Source: Phytophthora quininea
Lineage: Eukaryota; Oomycota; Peronosporomycetes; Peronosporales; Peronosporaceae
Assembly (NCBI GenBank): GCA_011947345.1
Contig: JAAVTG010000075.1
Location: 1,178,001 to 1,242,000, forward strand
DNA length: 64,000 nucleotides
Reading direction: 5' to 3'
The position numbers and the translations under genes are program-made. This document shows positions 32,401-43,562 of the stretch, in pieces. Each line of letters begins with the position of its first letter. The first letter of the stretch is position 1. The notes below the pieces were generated by a model, which saw nothing but the letters and a program-made list of their open reading frames with translations, searched no databases and had not been told where the DNA came from.

Positions 32401-35400
32401 AAGACGGAGAGTGCATCTGAGAAAGATGTACACGAGTCGTCCAAAGTTACGGACAAAGTCGCAGAAAAACCAGAAACAGATGCAACTGGTGCTTCTCATT
32501 TAACTACGGGAGGACACATTGCACTAGTCGAGACAGCAGAGAGCGACAAAGTTCCTGAAAAACCATCGAAAGAAGAAATTCTTTCTACGATCGATTCCCT
32601 CGACTCGGACATTGCTGACGTGAAAAACAAATGAAGTCGCTGCAGAAATCTCTGGCAGATCACACCGTGGAGCCAAAAGCAGCGTCGAAATCGTCGCCTA
32701 TGGATATTGATCCTACTTGTGAAGACAAGTTATTGAGTGGATTCGTAAGTAATGGTGATACGAAGAGCACTGAAGATGCGGTTAATGAACCACCTACATC
32801 ACCATCGAACAGTTCTCAAGGTAACGCTGGTCGACTCCTCGTAACATCACCAGTTAAGGTTGCGGTTGACTCGAGGTTTGTTGAACTTCTAGCGGATGTG
32901 TTTTCGGAAAATCTACGCAAGTCAACCACAGCTAACGATCAACTTCCCAAGCGCTTTGAGCAAGGCAGACTGGCAACAAAAATCTACCACCAGCCAAGTG
33001 ATTACGCATTTTACCAATCGAATATTGATCGTGGCGAAGCGCTTGCGGATCGCGTTCGCTCAAAAGTTCAGGAACGGAATCGTTCTCGCCATGAATATAT
33101 GAAGCGGCTTGCTCGAGACTACGTGGAGCTGAAGAAGTCGTGGAAGTTGCGTGTGAAGAAGATGGAAAAGACCGGAAGCGCCAGGATAAGATGCGACTTA
33201 AGCAGCTTCATAAGTTAAAGCTGAAGAGCTTGGGTGAAAATGGTCCTATGCGGACGACTAATACTAACCATCAGAGTCCTCATGTTCAGCAGTTGGTAGC
33301 CGCGGAAAAGGCTGCGGAAGGAGATGGAACGATGGTGCGCACTTCATCGCGATTGACGAACAATTCTAGTGGAGACTTGGATAACAATGACTTGGAGAAG
33401 ATTGAACAAGCAAAAGCGCAGGCACTTATCGACCAAGAAGTAAGGAGGAAACGTCTAAAGAATGCGCTGTCAACAGTGATTCCGGACATGTTAATCACCC
33501 CCGCAGAACGGGAGCAGCGGTACTTTACACGCTTTCCCAACGGACAAAGCTGTATGGCAGATGGGCTGGTAACGGATTGGAAACAAAAGAAAAGGCCGAG
33601 ATGAAGGTAAATCCGTGGAATGATCTCGAGAAATGCATTTATATCGACAAATTTCTGCAGTTCCCGAAGAACTTCCCTCGGATTTCTTCGTTTTTGCGAA
33701 ACAAAACGACTGGGGATGTTATAGCTTTTACTATTTGACCAAGAAAGTGGCGGATTACAAGGCACTGCTACGTGAGCAACAGTTACGGCGTCGTGGAGCA
33801 GGGTCGAAAAATACGTGGAGTTGTTGGAACTTGACGGCTTGCGCAGCGATAAGCCTCGGGGTACGATTCCCAGAGCACGTAGCCAAGCTTTTATTGCACC
33901 CGTCAAATTTCCGTTCGCATCAAGCCTCTGATAATATTCTCAACTCTGCGGGTGCGCAGCGTCTGTTAAAAACTCGACTGCAAAAACTGAACAAGGGTCC
34001 GCTTCTGAGTCTACTAAGACTGGAGATGCGTCACCCGGAAAAAGGTCTGCGTTAGATATGGTGTCTGGCTCAGACCACACACCGACAGTTCGCTCGTCAC
34101 TATCGGAGAATGGTGTGGATCTTGATGATGTTATCAGTGGTGCAGAGAGTGATACATCGGACGAGGAGAAGTTCAATTTGTACACGCAACAGCTCGAGCA
34201 GTTCATCGCAGGACAGCAACAGCCGTTCCTGATGGATTATGCGTCTTTTCTTACGGATAATTCGTACAGCACGGGATATGAAGTGTCCACTCTCTCTATT
34301 GAGGAGCGGCTGAAACGGTATCCGGTTCCAAGCAAAGAGCTTGAATCTAGTATGAATACGGCACCTAGCTCGGAAGTCTCAGGAACTGCGATGTTATCGC
34401 AAGGCCCGAAAGGAAAAGCGCAAGGCGTTGCGCTTGGAGGATCTGGAGGCAGTTCAAAGAATGGCGGGGCTCATTTGACGAAGAAGGAGTTGAAGCAGCA
34501 ACGCAAGCTAAAGAAATTGCAGGAGGAAGCAGCAGCTGCAGCAGCAGTGATGGCACTAGATCCTTCACTCTCTGGCGAAATGTCTTCCCAGATAACTGTA
34601 GGTGATAAACCAGGAAGGAAGAAAAGTGCGGTGGCAACGCCAAACTCCTTGTCGGGCAATCGGAATACACCCCGTATTGCAATCCCCGATGAGAAGGCGG
34701 CTTCGGGTGGGAAAAAGCAAACCGTGTGGGTGGCAGCACTCCAGCGTCGCGTCGGAACAGCCACCAAGCACAGATGAACATTACATCGGCAGCTGGCGTA
34801 GCTTTGTCACCTGCAGCGTCAGCATCGAGTGGAGTTCTGTTGGCAGCTACCGGAGGGGCAGCACCTAAGAAAGTTTCCGGCGGAACTGTTACACCTAATG
34901 CAAATGTCAGAGTACCATCTCCAGGTGGAAACGCGGCGGCTGGTAGCAACGTGGCTGCAGCAGGTGCTCCAGCAAAACGTGTCGTGCAAAAGTGGACGGA
35001 AGCGGAAAAGGCCGATTTCCTCAAGTACTTCTCGGTACGTAACGTATTTTCTATGATTTCCAACTCGATTTGTTCAGCTAATTTGTTTGTATGTGTTGCC
35101 GAATAGCAATATGGAAAAGACTGGGCTACACTCACGGAAAACATCCCGACGAAAACGGCAGCGCAGATCAAGAATTATTACCAGAATTACAAGAACCGGC
35201 TCAACCTGCAAGATATCCTGAAACGCCGGATTGAGAATGCGGCAGCGACCGGGGGTGTCAAGGGTGCCGGGCCGCCGGGGCATCGCCACGGTCTGCTGCT
35301 GCTGGGCTGATGAGCGGAACATTACGCCAGATGGCCCCTGGTGTTGAATTATCGACCGGCATGCCAGCGGGGGCTTCTATGGCGATAGGTGCAGGCGATT

Positions 35401-37561
35401 CGATGTCATTCCAGGCCGCGTTGAACGCAGCACAACCTGGGATGCAAGCTCTGTCAGAGCTACCACCCAACCAGTTTGGCATGCAACCTCAGCAAGATCC
35501 GCAGCAACCGCGGGAAATGATGAACCCGGCGGCAAATTCTGAGCGATACCTGAAGCTACTGAATATGCAACACCAGTTGCAAATTATGCAGTTCCAACAG
35601 CAGCAGAAGTCCCAGGTCATGACATCGGAAGGTGCTGCTGCTGGCAATAACGTCAACGCCTACCATGATGGGCAAATGAACGCAGCGAATGCTCAGCGTC
35701 TCTTCCAGTTTTCTCGCCAGCAGGCAGCACAGCAGCAAGTGCCTCAGCAACACTTGCCACTGCAAGCTCTACAGCAAATGGGGCTTCATGGCCAATCTCA
35801 GGTTCCAGCCCACAGCCAAATGATGCAGATTCCTATCCAGCAGCAACAGCAGCAGCAAACAACAGCAAGGCCGAGGCGCCTACGCCGATATGGGGCGTTC
35901 AAACAATGTGTATCATTCTATGACACAGATGCAGCATCAACCTGCTGCTCCGATGAATATGTCGCCGACAAGTGCGGCGCAATACGTAGATCCCAGCAAG
36001 AACAGCGGTAACAGCGGGCCTGCACCTGGCATGATGGCACATCGCGACATCTCGCAGCGTACAATGCTCAATATGGCACTGATGAATAAGGTGACAGGTG
36101 GAACAGCTCCTGAGGGTCAACAGCAGCCTGCAGCAGCAAACAGTCCAGGTCGACCTCCGATGGGACCCCACGATCGATGATGATGGAGACCAATAGACCA
36201 CCTGAGTTGGAATCGCGTCAGCATGTGTGGCACTCTGCTGCGATGGCGACTTCCAGCCCAAGCGCGCTAACTGTCAACGTGGACATAACCACATCCAGCG
36301 CTGCGCCTTCCGTGGTTCAAAGTAACAGCCCTAAAGGTCGTGAAGCTCTAGCCCCACCAGCCCCGCCTCCTGTCCAGGCAGTCCGCAGTCGGATGTCCTT
36401 CTCGTCTATCCTAAACGAGTCGGAATCCCCTCGGGAGGATGGAACTCCTCGAGGGAATGGGTCGATGGTGATTAAGGAAGAGGAGTCACCGCGTACATCC
36501 CAGCAACAGCAACAGCGGGACTCTCATGAACAGCAGCAACAATTACGAATCGATCATGTCCGTGCGGCCCCACCCTCATCTGCTGCTGAGATGGCGAGGT
36601 CGCCAGTATCTGCTCCAAGTCCAACAGCTCACCTATTACCAAGGAGGGTTTCAACTTCGGCAACGCCTAATCGGATGGGCTTGATGTCAAGTTTGCTCAA
36701 CGTTTCCTCCCCGAACATCGAGCGCCAAATCCTGGACATCAGTCTCCATTGGTGCAGCAGCAGCAACAGCAACAGCATCAGCAGCAACTGCAGGCGGCAA
36801 GGTATTACAACGCAAGCACAAGCAGCACTGACAATGGGCCTCCACATTCACGTGGACCTACGATGGTTAGCAGCGTTCCAACTTCGACAGTGATGTCAGC
36901 GACAATGGCACGTGCTAGTCCAAGCGAAAAAATGCCCAATACATCAGGTATCGGTGGCTTCTCTAGCGCGTCAGCTCAAATGCAGGTGGCTCTGTCGCGT
37001 AGTGCCTCGGGGTCTTCTACCTCGTCGGCGATATCAGCCAACGCGACACCGTCAGCGAGCAGTCATGGCCAGCAGCAGCAGCTGTGGAATTATGCGCCAC
37101 AGATGCGGTATGAAGAAGCGGAACTACTGCGAAGGGCTCAGCGTGCGGAAGAAGAAGCTGCTAGAGCTGCTGCAGCGGCTGCTGCCGCGGCTCGTGCGCT
37201 CCAAGAGGCACAGCAAGCTCGACAAGAAGCACTGAACATGGCCGCCAGCATGGCGCGCTATAACAGTGCAATGCAACAGCAACAGACCCAGCAGCAGCAA
37301 CAACAGCAGCAGCAGCAAGCCCAGCAGCAAGCTCAGTACCAGCAGCTTCAACAGTATCAGCAGCAGCAGATGCAAGTTCAACAACATCACCAGCAGATGC
37401 AGCAGCAGCAACAGCACCATGAGTACCATCAGCAGCATCAAGCGCAGCAACTTCATCAGCAGCAAATGCAGCACCAGGCTCTCCATCACCACCTGCAGAT
37501 GATGCAACAGCAACAGCAGCAGCAACAGCAGCCTCCTCGTGGGCCGCAGTCCGATCGGTAA
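29415..37561 (+). CDS. N-CoR/SMRT/Snt1-type transcriptional corepressor with two SANT domains
   Basis: About 2,700 aa. Order of features: Arg/Ser-rich repeats (SRSRSHSPRSPKSPQRS, 29.6-29.9 kb); a long acidic Ser/Thr region; two copies of the family motif, RPRLGWGQGLVA (about 32.1 kb) and KRPRIGWGEGLVQQ (about 32.17 kb); a helical segment (ILSTIDSLDSDIADVKNK); a conserved stretch (LATKIYHQPSDYAFYQSNID); SANT1 (WNDLEKCIYIDKFLQFPKNF ... IAFYYLTKK); SANT2 split by an intron at 35035-35106 (KWTEAEKADFLKYFS, QYGKDWATLTENIPTKTAAQ); and a Gln-rich C-terminus. N-CoR/SMRT proteins scaffold HDAC3-type repressor complexes. Some twenty frame breaks occur, for example at 29464-29466, 29655-29657, near 31230, 32632, 33170, 33590, 33735, 34728, 35280, 36170 and 36735. 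Nearly all mend with one added base, but 33.8-34.0 kb is not fully resolved. Confidence 0.8.
37267..37548 (+). repeat. CAG/CAA-rich polyglutamine tract
   Basis: Interrupted CAG/CAA arrays encode runs of up to about ten Gln with His and Met interspersed, at the C-terminus of the corepressor. A shorter tract lies at about 36750-36800 and another at 35840-35870. Mixed CAG/CAA codons make them less slippage-prone than pure CAG. Confidence 0.85.
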
Positions 37562-37657
37562 CGAAGCTATAGACCACCACTCGAGAAGTTTTTCCCAGAC
37601 CCACGCAGCGTAACTATCTATGGGGTCAAAGTGCATATACATATGAGTTTGGAATCT

Positions 37658-38341
37658 CTATTGCTTTTCAACTCCTATGGAAGGCGATGCAGTAAGTCTT
37701 AGATACGGCTTGATCTCGTGAGTTCCCTGCGGGAAAAGCTTCTTGGCAGCGTCGGCAGTCACGTCCGGCTCGACGAAAACGTCGTCACTCACTTTCCAGT
37801 TGACGGGGGTCACCACTTGCTCGAAGGTGCTGAGCTGCAAAGCATCTAAAGCACGCAGCACCTCGTAGAAATTGCGACCGACTCCCATCGGGTAGTAGGT
37901 CAACATGCGGACCGTCAAGTCCAAGTCCAACACAATCGTGCAGCTGAAAGGAAGGCGACCAGCATCGGCAGCGTGCTTCGGAGCTCCCGCCACTACGAGC
38001 CCCAGTCGCCGTGACAATTCGCCGTCTTCATCTGCTAGTACCGGGAAGCCGACCTTCACCTCCTGGGTCTCGTTCACATCAGACAAGAACGGCGCCTGGT
38101 CCCGCAATGAAGAGACGTGGAGTGCCACGACACGCACGCTTCGAGCCTCGAACTGGTCATTCAACTTCTGCAGAGCCCCGAGTTCAGTCAGCCACACGGG
38201 ATGTCGAGCTTGCGGGAATGAGCAGATGATGCCCCAGGATCCGGCCAAGTAGTCCTGGACACGCACGACGCCGACTTGGGATTCTCCCACGAGATCGGGC
38301 AGTTTTGTGCCGACTTGCACCTGTCGCGCTGCTGTTGCCAT
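37658..38341 (-). CDS. Peroxiredoxin-6-like protein lacking the peroxidatic cysteine
   Basis: 227 aa, intact frame, starting MATAARQVQVGTKLPDLVGE. It follows the 1-Cys peroxiredoxin layout: a DYLAGSWGIICSFP strand-helix start, VGFPVLADEDGELSRRLGL, FSCTIVLDLDLTVRMLTYYP, MGVGRNFYEVLRALDALQL and TPVNWKVSDDVFVEPDVTA. At the active site the family reads PVCTTEL; here it is PVWLTEL, so Trp (TGG) takes the place of the peroxidatic Cys. The only nearby Cys is five residues into the strand (IICSF), not in the helix position. Peroxidase activity of the normal kind is therefore unlikely. A structural, regulatory or phospholipase-like role is possible. It is convergent with the corepressor gene and divergent from CC2D2A, 53 bases apart. 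Confidence 0.85.
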   Translation of the reverse strand: MATAARQVQVGTKLPDLVGESQVGVVRVQDYLAGSWGIICSFPQARHPVWLTELGALQKLNDQFEARSVRVVALHVSSLRDQAPFLSDVNETQEVKVGFPVLADEDGELSRRLGLVVAGAPKHAADAGRLPFSCTIVLDLDLTVRMLTYYPMGVGRNFYEVLRALDALQLSTFEQVVTPVNWKVSDDVFVEPDVTADAAKKLFPQGTHEIKPYLRLTASPSIGVEKQ

Positions 38342-38394
38342 GCCCCAAAACTAATGTTATCTGGCAGCAGTATCTCCGACCTTTCAAGATCGCG

Positions 38395-41300
38395 ATGGCG
38401 GGCAAGAAAGACAAAGACGGAGTTCTTGATGAATTGGGTGCCTCGCCTGTGCAGACGAAGAAAGCGAAGCAGCGTCCAAGAACAAAGGAGAAGCAAAGGC
38501 CTTTATCTCCAGAAGCATCACAAAACGAAGGCGTCGATGGTGAACGGAAGCAGGATACGGACTTGGAAACAGAAGAGTTGAAGACGCGTCCCCGAGGACG
38601 CAGTGAAGCGGATAAGCGCAAGAATCTTGAAAAGCACCGCAAAGAGCAACAAGAAACCTTGACACACAACGCTCAGTCGAACAACAGATTCCTGCGGGCG
38701 ATTTCGGGGCGAGCTCTTCTTGATGGAGAAACCAAGAAACAAAATGAAGAAGACAACAACAACAACGCCGGTGACGAAGACAGCGACAGTGATAACAACA
38801 CTTCGTCGAGATTGCTTCCCAAACAGACCACAGCACCAAAAGCCACATCTACTGAAGGTATCGTCGTGACTCCGTTAAGTTACCATTCACGAGGTTTTGG
38901 ACAGCTCAAAGATGGACAGCCGAGATTGACGAGCGTGAAACTGCGGGATTGTTTGTTGAAACCGAGCGACAACAACGTAAGCGTTTGGAAGCGAGTACGG
39001 TTAATCGGCTTGAGGAACGTCTTCATCGAGAACTAGCGCCGCTATGGGCTAGGAATGCGGAAACGAATTCCAGTTTGCAGGATTCTGACGGAGGAAGCAA
39101 CGGCAGCAGGAGTCGACTGCTACTGGGGGATTACTAAGCCGGGTCCTTCAAATTCTTTAGCAATGACAGAGGAGCTGTCGGATGATATAAAAGCTGAGGT
39201 GAGGTTGCTTGGGCCGACGACAAGCGGAGCTCAAGATAGCGAGAGCCCAAAGACAAAGCACAATGTCGCGCTATTAGAGCTTTACGTCGATCGTGTCGTG
39301 CTGGACGATCACCCCACATTTTCACTTGCGGATCGGTTAAGCGCCCAGCTACTCACTTTGTATACAGCTTACAGTCGAATGCAGCAGAAGCAACCGTGGC
39401 AGCTTTCACTCCAACGTCTTGACGAAATTTTCGCCATTCACACGGAGAAGTTAGCGAGTGCAGCCGTGGGGGACGACGCACTCAAAACAAGGAAGTTGTC
39501 CCCACGTCAGGTTATTGAGGAGATCACTCAACTACTAACGGCTTTAGACACACTGATCCAGCTTCACCAGCAGCTTCAAGGCAAAGCCAACGAACTTCGC
39601 GATGCAACCAGTCGAGCAGGGTCCACAGTTTCTCTTCGAATCAAGCAAAGACAGCGAGCGCAGCACATCGATCTTTCACGAGTTGAAGCAGTGCTGGAAA
39701 TTGTTGACAGTATCAGTGACAACCAACAGGACGACGAAAACCTCACGACATTTCACCAGCTATCCGAACGCTTAACTGCACTGGCTGCGACGTCGACACA
39801 AGCACTGCAAACCATATTTCAACTGGAAGGTGCTGAGAGCGACATACAGCCCAATGATATGACATTTTGGACTCCCCGATTCTACGTGGTGATCCGTGTG
39901 AACGGGAGAACCGCATGCATGTCGAAAACACGGACGTCGTCGCGAGGTGAGGTCCGATTCTCCGAAAAACTACGCTTCACGCTGCCATTTTTCCCAACCT
40001 CGGTATGTGCTGAAGTTTATGAACGCCGGTTAATCATGAGGGACGATCTATTGTCCACGAACGCAATTCCAGTGGTGATTCCAGGACAAAACATTTCTCA
40101 ACAGACACTGCCGAAATCCCAGTCATCGAGTTTCCAAACGTGGGGCGATAAAGACCCACGTAGTCTGGTACCAGCAGCCAGTCTCGCGCCTAGCGATGAA
40201 TGGTATCAATTCAGCAACACGGCAGCAATCGGTCGAAGTCGTTGGCATCATTCCTTTCACAACTCGCCGTTGTTTACGAACGTCGCTCGCAGAACACAAG
40301 GCCGCATTCATATTCGGGCAGCCTGGATTTGTGAGGCCAACCACCAAAGTTCAAAACCGTCCACAGATACAGCTTTCCTGCCTCCAAGACGACCTGAAAG
40401 CGCTGGGAATCGACACCTTTCATCTCTCGTTCACCTTGTTGGAACAGCTCCAAAACGGGACGCGACTCACCTATCGCTTTATCTTCGTGACTCTGACTTC
40501 AGCAGTGAACGTGACTTCCTGAGACTTGTCGAACCGCAGCAACTGACGATCGATCCCAACGACCCTGACAATGTAGCTGTGAAGCGTCTTCAAGTTTATT
40601 ACACCAAGCAGCAACAGGAAGAGATGGCAGTGGGAATGGGCCAGAGAAAGATTTTTCGGACGAGCGAGATATCGTGCCCGTTGAGCACAAGTGGCCGAGG
40701 ACTCACAAAACGAAATCGGCTCCTCCGCCTCCGAGATCGAGAGTGCGTAGCTCAACACGGGACAAGCTTTTGTGAAGCGTTCGCAAGTCAGGATACTGGA
40801 AAAGTGGAGGCGCCACGATGGAAGCCGCAACATGCCGTGTTTGATGAACCACTGCCAATGACGGACCATGAACTACTGGCCGACGAACGATTGCTGCGAT
40901 TACTTCGTCCTGAGTTACACGCCTTCGATAGACGAATGCTGTCAGAGGAAGCTGACCGTGCCGATACGTCCATTATTGAGCGCCATCGTATGCGTCAAGT
41001 ACTGAAGCTCCAGGACTTCCGCGAACGCGTGCGGCAAACCCAAACAGTGAGCAGCTACAACACGACCACTTCAAACCAAGGCGAACGGCCTAGTCGAACT
41101 AAACCGCTGTCAACAATCGTGCAAGAAAAACCTCTGCCACTGTTCCCTGGCGTCTTCGAACTTCCAGCTCTTGGTGCTTTGTTCGCTCCTCGACGACGTT
41201 TGCGTCCTCGAGCCAAAGTCCCGACAGGAATTCCCTCGACTCAAGCAGCAGCGCATTGGCCTACGGCTTGTACATTGTACGTTCAGGTCCAAAAGGCCAC

Positions 41301-43562
41301 CAACGTCCCTGTCAGGGTCAAACCCCTCGCACCGCTACTGAAGCCAACGAGATTGCCACAATGGGAAGGAGACGACGCGATACACTGCAACGAACCAAGA
41401 AGAGCCCACGTAAGGACTTGTTGGCTCCGGGAATTACTGAAAATCAGAGTGAAAACGCACTCGAGACCCCGCGCGGCGGTGCCATTGTGGAATACGAAAG
41501 TCATCTCTTCGTCCAAGTCACTTTCCAAGGTAAAACTCGACAAACTTCGTGTTCAACGATAGCAGGGAACTCTGGCAAGAGTGATGGCGGTGGAGCTCAT
41601 CCGATGTGGATGGAGACACTATCACTGCCGTTCCGTCCGCCACGAGATGATTGGAGCCCCGAGTCCGTTGAAAGCACACAAGACGTCATTCGTTTCAACT
41701 TGTTCGACCAAGTGACGCGCACAGCTTCGGTATCAAATGCTGAGGATGATCGGCAACATGGAGAGGAGCAACTAGGAGCCCAAACTCGTTCCCTTCACAG
41801 AGAAAACTGCTTCCTTGGAAGTCTCGAAGTGCCTTTCACGACGTTGTACCGAGAAGGCCGTCTTGAAGGCTCGCTACGGTGTGAGATGCCAGTTGAACAC
41901 CTTGGGTATATCAATCTCCAGGGTTTAACAAACAACGGAACGTCTTCATCTGCAGCGAATTCATCTTTTGCCCCGGTTTCCCTGACGGAGAAGATGGTTC
42001 ACCTCGACAACGCCATTCACGTGGGTTCCCACTGAGTAGCCCAAGTAAAAAGCGGATGTCAATGAGCCCGCGAAGTGTAGAAGCTAGCGAGATTGAAGAT
42101 GACGATGTTGATCAGGAAACTGCAGATGTCGTTCGAGCAGCGCGTGAGGCCACCTACTTGAAGCTCACTCTCCAACTTAACCCCGTACTTCCTGCTGCCA
42201 GCCAATCCACCGATAATGACTATAACGGAGGCTGGGCTGCTGGCTCGACGAACGAGCAAGACAAGCCGTTGCTAGATCATGCTAAGCGATGGGAAGAAAT
42301 GATCAAAAAGTCTACGCCTGGAAACGCTACTCGTCACCGCAAGTTTGACGTGTTTGTGCGCAATTTGAATCACGGGGCAACGTTTTTGCCAAGATTCTTG
42401 CGAGCACAACACCCTCCCCAGGAGTTACTATCAGCTACGCTGCCTGCTCTTGTTCGATACGTGAGTTTGATACCGTTCTTGGATGATTGGTTAGCTTTCG
42501 ATGGCGTTAAAGATGTATGGAGTACGTCACAAGAATTCTTGAATATGGGTGCTGGAGACCATGAAGAGCACGCGGTGCTACTGGCAAACTTCTTCTTGTG
42601 GTATGATCGACACCACGAAGGAGGCAAACATCTCAAAGCCGGTAGAGTTTACCTCGTCCTTGGTCGATCTGTGCCAGAAGGTACTATTGTCTACGTGCTT
42701 CGGTGCGGTGTGCTTTGGAACGCTAGCACTGGAGTGGGCTACGCAACCACAGACCCTCGTTGCCCCCTACGTGATGTCTCTCTCGTCGTGTCAAGAAAGA
42801 ACGTGTTTGGCAACGTTCAACCGATACCATTATCGTCAGGAATCCCAGTTGGTAATTGTCACGATATTAATTGGGAGATTGAGAATAACCCCAGGTGTTG
42901 GAAGCCCTTCTTCACTACGAAAGATATTTCTTTGCCGCCAAGTGTTCAACACCGCGAGCTGACGTACGTGCCAACCCCACTAGAATTTGTCGAACAAGTC
43001 GAGCGTGAGCTGCGCGAGGCGCTCAAACTTGCTGTCCGTCGTTGGCGCAGCACTCATTTCGCGACCAACTTTAATGAACTTGCGGGGATTCAATTGCGAG
43101 ATCACCTCATGGTGCTAGAACGAGAAGCAAGTGGACAAGGCGAAATAGTTGATACCCTCGCGCCAGCCGTTCGTAGCGACGATAATCCACAACAGAGCCC
43201 TCGATCGACAAGAACACTCAAACAAAAGCTCCGACTGAAAATGAAATTGCCATTACAGCGATCACATCCAGGTAGCGCCGTACTGCGCGAGCTCCAGCGA
43301 TCGAAAGAGGTCTACGGTCTGCCACTTCACGTTTCCTTCACCGATATCCCGCGTATTTTGGAGCTCGTTGAGAATACAGTAAGTCTTCTTGAATGCTGTT
43401 TATTGTTCGGTTGCATGAAGCTGACGGTGCTCTGTTCGTCTTCAGAATATCCATTATAACGAGCGACCGGGGGTTGAGTTTGCCTTAGCCGTGTACGTGT
43501 GTGCTCATCCAAACTGCGTACTGTCCGTGTGGGTGTACTTGGCTGCACTAGTGCCGCTCTAG
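38395..43562 (+). CDS. CC2D2A: CC2D2A homologue, ciliary transition-zone protein
   Basis: About 1,700 aa. The N-terminus is charged and coiled coil (MAGKKDKDGVLDELGASPVQ; RSEADKRKNLEKHRKEQQET). A C2-type region follows (FYVVIRVNGRTACMSKTRTS; GRIHIRAAWICEAN), a second C2 domain at about 41.2-42.0 kb (LYVQVQKATNVPVR ... ESHLFVQVTFQGKTRQTS ... CFLGSLEVPFTTLYREGRLE), and the catalytically dead transglutaminase-like C-terminal part (YLVLGRSVPEGTIVYVLRCG, LWNASTGVGYATTDPRCPLR, WKPFFT). The last exon, after a 67-base intron (43379-43445), reads NIHYNERPGVEFALAVYVCA, matching CC2D2A ends. In animals CC2D2A builds the transition zone with MKS proteins. Deficits are inferred at 38883-38884, about 39130 and 39160, about 41340 and about 42010. 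Its stop overlaps the convergent Borealin stop. Confidence 0.8.

Noticed and set aside
29415..37561. Reading the corepressor locus as a dead pseudogene because of about twenty frame breaks
   Set aside because: Domains, motifs and a functional-looking intron are preserved in each frame, and the same kind of one-base break affects essential genes throughout the window.
37124..37642. Minus-strand Leu-rich frames opposite the polyglutamine tract
   Set aside because: Produced by reverse reading of CAG/CAA repeats (poly-Leu/Ala); not genes.
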